Notes under the pieces: model-generated
What the model was told of the DNA's origin: nothing
Seen by the model: only the letters and a program-made list of their open reading frames with translations
Database searches by the model: none
Shown here: positions 11,311-22,200 of the stretch, piece by piece
How the letters are laid out: each line of letters opens with the position of its first letter
Numbering within the stretch: position 1 is the first letter of the stretch
Assembly: GCA_001584585.1 (NCBI GenBank)
Contig: LSYV01000031.1
Coordinates: forward strand, 449,408 to 513,407
Direction: 5' to 3'
Length of the DNA: 64,000 nucleotides
DNA from: Gonium pectorale
Taxonomy: Eukaryota; Chlorophyta; Chlorophyceae; Chlamydomonadales; Volvocaceae
Program-made: the position numbers and the translations under genes

Positions 11311-13014
11311 CGGGACATTGCCCGCATCTGCATTCGCGGCTGATGTTGCATAGGTCAGTGTCGCTTTTCGGCTTGGTTCATGTCCCCAAAAGGGGTGGAT
11401 TCATGGTCATTACGGGGTACATGCACGCACGTGTACACGTGTCGTCAAGTCAGTGGTTTTTGCGGATGGCCAATTCTTGCCGCGCGGCCGGTGTTCGTGG
11501 GCGATTAAGTGCATTTATCTTGTCTTGCAAGGACGGTGAAACTATGCTGAGCGATAGCGAACTCTTCATATGAACCTGAGGCGGCGGTGGTAGCTGTGGA
11601 GCGGAATCGACGCCCTTGCAACTGGCTGCATTGCCGTTGCTTCAGTCCATCATATCCATTCCACGCCCTATGCGAGAGGCTTGACGAGCGAATGGGAGGC
11701 TAGCTGGCAAACGGCCAGACCTCCTCGTCCAAGAAGGCATGCGTGAAGGCACTCGCGGCCGTGACAATGCGGGGCGGCCATGAGCGAATGTGTGTGAGCT
11801 GTGAGCGAGTGCGAGCGGCAACCCCTGTGCGCATTGCGTGGATGCTGCCGCTTGCTTTTAAGTACACGACCCTTGGCAGTGTTTGGCCCTCAAGGAAGGG
11901 AGTTCGCCACGATAGGGCGGGGGAGGTTTGCCTCCTGGTTTGCCTGCTGTCCAGGCGTGTTGCACTGCGGGGTGATGCCGGCGGTGGAGTGCACACTCAG
12001 GATCATCCCAAACCGCCTCCCTGGCCTTGGTGCCAGCTAATGGGTCCTTTATAATATTGTTTTTGAAGCAGCGACTTCTTATTATTACTGCATGGTTCCC
12101 CGCCAAGGAAAACCGGCCCGGGCCGTTGCCCGTGCTGGCTCATTTGCCGCCGGGTATGCGGGGCCCCCTGCTTTGTGATCCGTCGAGCTCCCCCCGAGGG
12201 AATCGAATACTGTCGGATGTGGCTTTCAAGGGGCTGGCCTTCCGCGCATTTTACGGAGTGGCGCAAGTAAGGACGTATTTTACGGAGTGGCGCAAGCTAA
12301 GGGCGCATTTCACTGAGTAGAGCAAGGGTATCTTCCCGCAACGGGCTGTGGAGCGAGTGCCCGTTGGCCCCAGGACGAGCAGGACCGCGAGTGCTGTCGA
12401 TTGAGAGCGAGCCTTCACAGAGGCTGCTACACGCTGGCCACAACACCGCGTGTCCGCCTTGTGCCGGCGATGCGTACATTACGAATGAGGCGCCGCGTGT
12501 TGAGTGAGAATGAGGGCTGTGCAAGGAGGGCATGACGCATCTTAGGCATCCGAGCTGCGGACGTATTCAATCATCCAGCGGCGGGGGTGGCCCATGGTGC
12601 CATGGAGCAAGGACTAGGAAAGAGGGCGGACAGCCACGATCCCCGTGTATCGTACCCATGTGGCCATCACGACTAGGTCTCCGGAATCCTCCTCTCGCTT
12701 CTCTTGCAGTTATTGCCCGTCAGTTAGGCTTTCCGGTACGTACATCGTAGCCACAAATTGCAATGCCCGTTGAAGGACCGCCCAGAAGTGGGGCACCTGC
12801 TCATCCATGTTCTCAGAGTGCTACGCCGGGCCCATTCCATGAATCCTGGTCAACGACACTGTCTCGCCCCAGCCGACTATTGAGCAAGCACCAACTGAGG
12901 TCAAACGAACAGGCTGTTGAGTGGAGTAGGCGCGCGCAGAGTGCGGTGAAGTGCGCACGCCTGTGACATTGGCAGCAGAAGTAGCACGAGGTTCTGTCGT
13001 ACGGATGGCACGGC
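11311..13014. other. Intergenic region, convergent gene ends
   Basis: This lies between the 3' end of the cyclase (plus) and the 3' end of the giant coiled-coil gene (minus). It includes a short tandem repeat (12245-12329) and an AT-rich patch at about 12045-12095. No gene is supported. Confidence 0.5.
12245..12329 (+). repeat. Three-unit tandem repeat, ~30-bp period
   Basis: The units begin at about 12245, 12274 and 12304. The first two share TTTTACGGAGTGGCGCAAG and the third is degenerate (TTTCACTGAGTAGAGCAAG). Confidence 0.75.
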
Positions 13015-13019
13015 TTACA
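13015..13019 (-). terminator. Candidate TGTAA polyadenylation signal for the giant coiled-coil gene
   Basis: TGTAA on the minus strand, the usual green-algal poly(A) signal, lies about 275 nt past the stop codon at 13294. It is a five-base match, so chance occurrence is quite possible. Confidence 0.35.
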
Positions 13020-13293
13020 GGTACGGGGTCTGCCGCTGTGCAGTCCAGCCCGAAGGATGGCATTGCGAGGGCACGCCCAGCTGGATGCAGGCGGATGTCC
13101 ATCGACATGGCTCGCCGCAACTCATATGTCATAGGAACACAGGATGGCAAGAGAGCAACCACGATAGGTGCACCCCCTGGACAGCTGAGGCGCCGTACAT
13201 ATCATTCAGAATTCAGTGTCACCATACCCACCACCTGAACGCAGCATCCCAACCGGCGCGGCCATCAGGTCTCGTGGCCCTGCGCCCCCGGTC

Positions 13294-16200
13294 TCATCTG
13301 CCTCGGCCCAGCCCTGGGCCCCTGCCGCCCCGCATCACCGAACCCAGCGTTGAGGCGCTTGCCACAGACGCCGCGTCCGAGTCCTGGTCGGGCTCATCCG
13401 GGAGCAACGGCGCCAGGGGCCTCACGCCAAGCTCACCGGAGACCCCCAGCACCCGGGCAGTTGGCATCGCGCCCGGCTGCGCGGCTCCTCCTGGCGTTGC
13501 CGCGACTGCAGGTGCGGCCGCCAGCACCGGCGCCGCCGGCACCGCGCGGCTGACACCAACCTCCTCGTCCTCGCTTTCCGTGCTGTACCCACGACTGGCC
13601 GGGGTCAGCGGCGTGGCCGAGAGCGCAGCGGCGGCGGCGGCGGCCCGGACGCCGGCGGCGGACTCACAGCGGGCGGGCGCGGACGGCGTACGCGGCGCCA
13701 GCGGCGCCGCGGCGCCGATGCTGCGCGCGCGCACCGCGACAGAGCGGCCGGTCGGCGTCCCGTCGGCGTCGATGCGTCGGACNNNNNNNNNNNNNNNNNN
13801 NNGGCAGGACCGCACGCAATCGGCCCATGCTGCTCTGGCGGCTCAGGGCCGGGCCGCCCAGCACACTGCTCCCCACGGCGCCCCCCGCCATACCCACACC
13901 CGCGACGCCGACCAACCCCTGCGTCGTCGTCGTCACCGCGGGTGGAGCACCCGGATGCCGCGCGCGCAGCAGTTCCGGCGCCAGGAGAAGCCCTTCCAGC
14001 AGCAGCTGCTGCTGCGCCAGCTGCCTTCCAACGTGCCGGGCGAGCATGTCCGTGTGGGGGGCCAGCGGCGGGGCGGCGGCAAAGGCGGCCTGGAGAGAGC
14101 TCAGCGCCAATCCGACACGGTGGGTCAGCTCACCGGCCGACGCAAGTAGCGGCTTGGCGAGCGCAACGTCGGAGAGGTACGTCAGAACCGACAGCGGCTG
14201 AAGTGAGGTTTGAGTAGTCTGCGAATGGGGTGGCGGTTGGCAACCCGGCGGGTGGGAGTTAGGGGCGAACGCGGAGGTGCCGTGGCTGCGGGGGGGGGCG
14301 GCTGCGGGAGCAGCGCCGAGGGCGTCGCCAGCAAGGGACGCTCGCGGCGTAGAGGTGCGGCTGCCCGGCCGCCGCGGCGTCGCCGTGCCGCTTGGAGCAG
14401 ACGGCGTAGCGGCAGCTGCGCCAGCGGTCGACGGCGCCAGCGCGCGCGTTGCCGCGGCGTGAAGGTGGTGGCTCGCCAACAGGCCAGCCAGCGTCCGGGC
14501 CAGAGCCTTGGCTCCTCCGTCGTCTCCGGCGCCCTGGACAACACCCACACCACCGCCGTCTCCGCCGTCTATCCCGGCGCCTCCGCCGCTGCCCGCAGCA
14601 GCGGCCCCGTGCTGCAGCAGGTCGGAGGCGGCCAACACTAATACGCCGTGCTGGGACAGCCACTTCACCAGTGAGCCCGCTTCGGACAGCCTGCCGCCCG
14701 CAACGACGACAATGTCCGCCTCGGCCGCCATGCGCGCAGCCAGCTTGGCCTCGCTCAGCACGGCCACCGGGTCCGCCGACAGAGCGGCGATCGCGGACCC
14801 GGCGTCGCCCAGGTCGCCTCCCACGTCACCTTGGCTTGCCACGCTAGCGGTGCGAGCTCCACTGGCGGCGGCGGCGCCGCCACCGCCGAGGCCAGAGCGG
14901 ACACTGGCGGGTCTGCTGGCGGCAGCAGGGGCGTGGGACGCCGGAGCGGCTGCGCTCCGCACGCTGGCGGCGGCATGCGCGCCGCCACCGCCGTCGTCGC
15001 GAGCACTTTTGACGCTGGCGGCAGCTTCGGGGCTGCCGCCGCCGCCGCCGCCGCCGCCGCCGCGCGAGCTTGTACCGGCGGCGCCGGCCCCTCTGGCGCT
15101 CCTGACGCTGGCCGCATCCTCTTCACCGCCGGCACTCCTGACGCTGGGTGCACTGCCCCGCACGCTGGCCGCAATACTAGCGGCTGCGACAGCGGCGGGA
15201 GCGGCGCCCCTGACGCTTGCGGCGTCGCCGTGTCCGCCGCCACTCATAACGCTCGCTGCGTCGGCGCCGCCGCCAGCGGCTCCGGCCGTCGGCGCTCTGC
15301 TTACTATGCTGGCAGCGCCTTTGCTCCTGACACTGCCCGCATCGTCAGCGCCACCACCACCGCTCCTGATGCTAGCCGCATGCTGCCCCACGAGGCCGGT
15401 GCCGCTCCTTCGGCTTGTTACGGAGCCGTGACCAGGCGCCATCGCCGAGGATGCCTCTGCCGTCAACACCTCCCGTGGCACCGGGTCCGCCGCCGCCGCC
15501 GCTGCCACATTTGACTCATGGTAGTACTCCTCAACGTGCCGCACGCTCCAACCCAACAGCTCAGCCGCTGCCGGCAGCTGCGGCAGCGCCGCAGTGTCCA
15601 CCGGCGGCGCAGCGTCAGGCGCCGCACCAACGGCGGCGGCCGCAGCCGCTGCGTTGAGGCGCGGGAGGTCCAGATACAGCACCGACCCACGAGGCTGCCA
15701 CGTGGTCAACATCGGATGCCCCAGCGGCGCCAGCGTCGGATCCGCCGGCCGGGCCAACGTCGACGCAGCTGCCGGTGGCGGCGACGGCGGCGCCGCCGTT
15801 CCGCCAACGCCCATGCTCCCCAGCGTCACCATCGTGAAGCTGACCTTGCTGGCGACGTGGAGGGACGAGCTGTAGCACGATCCGCTGCCGTACCCGGCTC
15901 GTCCGGCGGCGCCCGCCTCACCCGCCGGCTGCGCCGGCTGCCCAGCGGGCGTCCCAACTGCTGCCGGCGCCTGGCTCAAGGCTGCCGCCTGGCTAACGAC
16001 CACGTCATCACCGCCGGCGTCGGGACCGGCGAAGGCCGGTGGTTGCCACGCGACGACGACGGGCGTGAGCAGCAACTGGCAGGCCAGCCAGAAGCAGGCG
16101 GTGACGGCGGCGGCGGCGTGGGAGGTGAGGGCGTTGGCGATGGACGGCATGCAGGCGGACAGCAGTGCCTCGTCGTAGGAGCGGTTCACCCGGATGGCGT

Positions 16201-19200
16201 CCAGGGCGGCCTTGGTGGCGTCCAACACGCGGTCCACCTCCCTATGGGGTGGGAGGGGCGCAGCCGCGCCGGGTTGGGGACCAGGCGTCGGGGATCGTTC
16301 TGACTTAGGGGCCAAGGGTTTGGCGAGCAGCCAGCCAGGGCGACAGAGGTGGCGGCGCAGTGACGCACTTAGTGGCCCGCGTGCTGAAAGGGGAGTTGTA
16401 GGAGAAAGGTTATGAAGAACGACGAGCTGCGCGCCAGCGGCGTTTGTCCCGTCCGGCAGCCAAGCCGGTCTTTGCTGAAGGGGAGGGCTGGCGGGTGTTC
16501 CTTGGCCGCCGCGGACGGAGCTGCGCGGCGCTCGGCTCCAGCGATTGGTCACGATACCTTGGAAGTCTATTTGCGTACGGCAAGCTATGCGAGGCCGACA
16601 GGAGGCAACAAGTGCACAGGGGGGTGAGCACGCGGACGATGACGAGCCCAAGTGTAGCAGGGCGCTGACGCACCTGCCCATCACCTCCAGCGCCAGCCCC
16701 ACCGCCGCCTGGCGCTGCCCGGTGAGCAGCAGCGAGTGCCCCGCCGCCGCCACCGCCGCCGACGCCCAGCCCGTGCCCAGCACCGCCGCGTGAAGCCGCA
16801 ACTTGGAGCCGGCCCGCAGCCACGCCGCAGCCGACTGCGGGCTGGCCGCCACCGCCACCGGCGCCGCGCCGCGCGCCAGGCTCCCGAGCAGCCACTGCAG
16901 CGAGTGCAGCGTGGCGGTGAGCTGCGCGGCGGCAGTCGCTCGCCGCGCTGGCGCCGCCGCCGGCGGCGGCGGCGAGCCGGGGAGCAAAGCGCCGGTGCCG
17001 ACGGCGCCAGCCGCTTGCTGCTGCCACTGTAATTGCAATGTAAGCTGTCCGACTGGGTGAACGACAGACTGGGCCGTCAGGCCAGTGGCGCCGCCGGCAT
17101 GGCCCGTCGCTGCCGCCACCAGCGCTGCCGCCAGTACCTGCTCCCGAAGCGCCGCCACGGTATCCACCTCCGCTAGGCTGGCGGCGACCGCCGCCTGGCA
17201 CACGCCCGCCAGACCCGCCACCAGCGCCGCCGTCACCGGCGCTGCCAGACTCGCCAACCGCACCGCTGCCGCCTCCGCCGCCGCCACGTCGTCAGTCCCG
17301 GGCGCCGCCACCTCCCGGCGGAGCGCCTCCGCCATCTCGCCAGCCCCCGCGACCGCCGCCTCTACCGCGGCCCGAAGGCCCGCCTCCAGCTGCCCCGCAG
17401 CCTCCACTAGGGCCGCGCCTGCCGCCACCGCGGTCGCCCCCACATGTGCGCCGCGAGCTGCAGCTACCGCCGCCGTCCCTGATCCGGCTGGAGCCATCAG
17501 CCGCGCCGGCGGCAGGAGAAGCGCCAGCGGCGGTCCGCTGGCGGCTGCCGCCGCCGCCAGCAGCGCCGTTGCGGTGGCGCCCGGCGGCGCGAGGGCGCGC
17601 AGCGCCGCGGCCAGTGCGTGAAGCGCGCCCGCGAGGGCCTGGGCCTGTGGCGGCGTGCTGGTGGCTGGCAGGCGGGCCACGGGGTCGTCGGGGCCGGCGG
17701 ATGCGGTGATAAAGTGCCAGGCGGCGGCGCCCAGGCGGTACAGCTCCATGCGCTGCCGGAAGAACGCCACGAGGGCGGCCAAGGACCTGGTAAATGTGGA
17801 CGACAGGGGGTGGACACGGCGTATGGCTCCGCTTTACGACGGCCTTGGGCAACATGATACATGAATAGGCAGTCTTGGACTGCGGTATGCACCGAGCATG
17901 TCTTGTTGCCGTAGTCGCGCAGTGAACCCAAAGGTGGCAGAAGTAAGGCGAGGCAAGGCAAGTTCTCTTGGGTGCACCCTTCCAGGAGAGCTCGGTGCAC
18001 GGCGTGCGGCCCGCCATGCCCACCTCGCGACGTGCTCCCGGACGCCCTCGAAGCGCGCCGCCGCCAGCTGCGCCTCGTCGGGCGTGAAGGCGGCGGCGGT
18101 GTGCACCAGCGCGCGGCAATGCGCCAGGCCGTCTGCCAGCTGCCGCTCCTTGAGCAGCACCGCATCTGCAGGGCACACAAGCACTCAGTGGTGGCCATGC
18201 AGGAGTATGCGGGCAGGGCGGAGCGGGGCGAGGCGGGGTGTTGAAATGGAACGACGCATACGACGAGCGTAAGCGCGAAAGTGATGATCTTATCGTAGGA
18301 CCCAGCTCCAGAGGGATTCGAAGGGGTGATGTCCCTGCATGTTAGTTCGGCGGCGACCACCCCCGTAGCCCCCGATGCGGCCCAGAATTCTCCGAGGCGG
18401 GGTGTGCTGTGACACGCGGTGACGCACTCATAAGAGGGCGTCGCCGGCATCTTCATGGCCAGGCCAAGCTCACCAAAAATCTAGGAGCAGCTGCCTCACA
18501 GACCGGTCGTGAGCCCTCAAGGTACTGAAAGCCCCCAAGCTCACCCTCGGCCCTCGCCCGCGCCCTGGTTTCTGTGCGTGCCGATTCTTATCGCGCCCAG
18601 CCCTGTAGCCGCTGCTCTCGCCTAAGGCCGCGCACCCTCCCCCGGCTCCGCGCGCCCACGCACCCGCTGCCTGGCGCGCCAGCTCCCCCAGCTGCTGCTC
18701 CGCCTCGGGGCCGTGCACCGGCAGGGCCATCAGCCGGCCCGCCGCCTCCGCCACCGCGGCCCGCAGTTGCGCCAGCAGGGAGTCCAGCAGCAGCTCCTCC
18801 GCGCCCAGCAGCGACAGCCAGTGCAACGGCGGCAGCGATGGGGCGGACGAGCCAGACTGGCGGGCGGTGGTGGAGGCGAGGCAGGCGGAGAAGGTTGTAA
18901 GGAAGGCGGCACGCTGCCGGGCAGCGACCGGCTCGCTCGGGGTTTCCCAAGAGCCCTCCTCATTAACAGTGATGGGCTGGATTGACCTCACTCGAGCTCG
19001 CAGTGCACCCACACCGCCGCCTTATCCCGGCCGCTTAAGCCGTTTCACCCTCCCGGCCCTTCCCCTACTAGCCTGTTTGGCCAGTCCGGACCATTTACAA
19101 CGAGCCCCAACGGGAAGCCACAGAGCCCCGACAGCCCCCTCGCTGCTGCGCTCAAGTGACCTCCCGTTTGCGTACCTGAAGGGCGGGCTGCAGGGCGCCC

Positions 19201-22200
19201 AGCAGTTGCTCCGAAACCTCAGGCTCCCGCACCAGTCGCGCCGTCACCCGCACGTGGCACACCAGCTTCTCCCCCGCCGTCGTACGGCAGGCCAGCGCAT
19301 GGGTGGCGATCTCGTCCGACGGCTCGTACAACCGTACGACGGGCTCGCCCGCCAGCACGTGGCGCATGTTGCGCAGCTCCAGCTGGGCGATGGTTGGCGC
19401 CGAGAGCGCGGCGGTGAGGGGCAGGGAGGTGGTGGCGAGCGGGGCGGCTGCGGCCCACGGGTCATCGGCGGGGTGCACAAGGACCTGCATTCGGAGGCGG
19501 TCCATTGCGGGCGCAAGAGCGCGGAACAGGAGCGGGTGTCAAGCCTTGTGCGTTCATGGGATCATGCTTTACAGCACGCGGACGGACGCGGGCACGTCCG
19601 CCATGCGAAAAAGATGGAGATCACGAGTGATCAGGATTGGGCGCGCAGGGCACAGGCATGGCCCAGGAATCCCCGTGACGCCTCGACCGAGTGCCCATCG
19701 AGTGATCCGTTCCCCCGGCCCAAACCAGACGCTGCCGCAGATACAGCGCAGAAGGATGTGATCCTTCCCTGATAAAGAAGATGCTATGCTGACATGGAAG
19801 GACGGCGCCGATCCCGCGACGCCCGTGTCTCACCCGGTCCAGCGCCTTGAAGCTGGCCTTGCGGCGCGCATCGGCGTCCGCCAGCCGCCACACCTAATAC
19901 ATGCACAACCGGTGTCGGGGATAGGTGGCAGCAGTGAGCTCGGCAACAGAGCAGTCCGGGGTAAAGTGGATGGGCTAGAATTCGTGCTGCACGTCTACCT
20001 GGCGGCCACACCTGATACGTTCCACAACCGGTGTCGGCGATGGTAAGACGGCAGCGAGCACCTCAGCAACGGGGCAGCCCGGAGTGGGATCGACATGGTT
20101 TCGTGCACTCCTGCCTGGCGGCCGTTGCGCCCTGCTGCACATCGCAGGGCGGCGTCCGCGCCAACCTCCCCCTCCACAACCACACTCCGTTGAGTCGTCG
20201 GAATGTGGTTTTGGAGGTGAGGGCGACAACCCGCAGCCTCCTGCCAGGAGGGGCAATCCCAGCCGGCCTGGCCTCTCACCTGGTACGTGTGTCCGTCGCT
20301 GCGTCCGATGAAGACGCGGGCGGCGGTGTCGAACAGACCGCTAGCGCGCGCGGCATCAGCCTTGGGGCGTGGACAGCGTGCGAGGCAGCGGGCGGGGGCG
20401 GTACTCAGGGGTTGCCCGTTTTGTGCATGGTTCGAGACAAAGCTATCATGAAGTCCCATCGCTCATGCTTGAAGACGTCGCACAGCGGGGCAAGCCAAAG
20501 GGTCGCACACAACCGCAAGGACGATGTCGCGTGCCGGAAGCACGCACAGACGCGCGTCAAAGCCGTGCTGCAAGAGGCAATGGCGCCCCGTCCCCGCATC
20601 AAACGTACCCGAGGCTCCCGCAGTGATGGGTCATAGGTTCCCAAGGCACACGCGCACCTGCAGTCGGTGCAGCCGGTGAGTGTCCAGGCAGAACTCGTGC
20701 GGCCCCGGTGGCGGGATGGTCTCGGGCAGCTGCAGGCGCCAGGGGGCGCTCAGGCTCTGGAAGGGCTTCGTCGGGCGGCCTGCGTGGCCAACCGACCGGA
20801 CAGGCAACCGCGACATGCCGGGCGACTTTGTCGTAAGGGCACACCCGCATGTTTGTCAGCAAGCGGACCCGAAGTTTGCGTGCTGGTGAAGCTGGCGGCT
20901 GTTTCCCCGAGCAAGTGCCTTGCGCCGCTGAAGTTACTGCCTTGCACCTTTCCTTGCGACCACACACATGGACTCAGCCCAGCTGGACAAACCTTCAGAG
21001 TCCATGCAGAACAGCTCCAGGGACGGGCAGTCGTGCTCGTCGCGGCAAGCGACCACCAGCACCCGCTCCATCGTGCCGTCAGCCACCATCACGACCCCGC
21101 CATCGCCTCCTTCCCGCATAGTCTCGCCCCCAGCCGTCCCGCTGCCTCCCGCGGCCCCTGCGCCGGCGTGCACGGGGGCAGGCACCAGCCGCGGGCAACC
21201 AAACGCGCCCACCACCGCGGGCCGCAGGTCCTGAAGCCGCAGCACGGCCGACCCACGGGCCACTTCTGTCAGCAGACGGCGGTCGTCCGGGAAGTGCAGG
21301 CGGTGTGCGGTGCGCAGCGTCAGCGCCTGCTGCGGCTCGGGCCCCGCCACCAGGGCCACGTGCTGCAGCGGCGGCTGCAAGCCGGGGCAGGCGAGGCGCA
21401 GGTGCGGCCAGAAGTCGGCGGTGGGGATGCCCAGTACGCCAGGGTGCAGGAGCGCGTCTGCGGGGCGGGGCGGGGCGGAGCGCGGCAGGGAGCGGGCGCG
21501 TAGGAGGGGGGATGACGGCGCCGGTATTGGAATGGGGTGTAATGGAACTGCGTTGTCGCTGATCTGCAGACGCGCCATCACGCAGCGAGACGCTGGCGCT
21601 GGCTTACGCATGCGTGCGATAGGTGCAGGTACGATGGGGTTGCCACGCAGGGGCTAGTCTCGGGGATGCAGGTCGCGTGCTACCGAGCGTGCGAAACATC
21701 CATGCCCTGTGACCAAGACTCAAGTCTCTAAGCTCAAGACATCAGTGCACGGAGCAAAGATGTCCGCCCATTCCCCTCCGTGCCTAGACGGAAACTCACC
21801 GTGCAGGAGCAGCTCCAGAACGTTGCCCCGGGCACCCAATGCCTCAGCAGATGCGGGGGCGTCTGACGGCTCCTCGGCCGCAGCAGCGCCCACCTGCGGC
21901 TCCGCGGCAGCGGCGGCGTCGCCAGTCACTGAAGGCCACGTCGAGCCGGCGATGCCGCTGCGGCTTCCTGCGGAGCGGCGGCCCCCGACGCTGCCGGCCC
22001 CAAGCCCAGCTGCAGCATCGGCCGCCACGCTGGCGGCGCGTGAGCGCCGAGTGGCAGCAGATCCGGGGCGCGAGAGGCGCGCCTGTGACGCCTCCGAGGC
22101 GGCCAGATCCAGATCCTGAACCCCAACCCCACCCGAATCCTGATCCACACCACCGACAGGATGCTGCTGGTGAAGGGCTCCGGGGTTGAAGGCGTCCGGA

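Noticed and set aside
12821..13162. Minus-strand 113-residue open frame downstream of the giant gene
   Set aside because: It lies in the likely 3' UTR (a TGTAA lies within it) and matches nothing I recognise.
13085..15514. Plus-strand open frames of 227-354 residues opposite the giant gene
   Set aside because: Composition is a complement of the low-complexity exon and one runs across the N gap; the minus-strand model is supported by phase-matched splicing.
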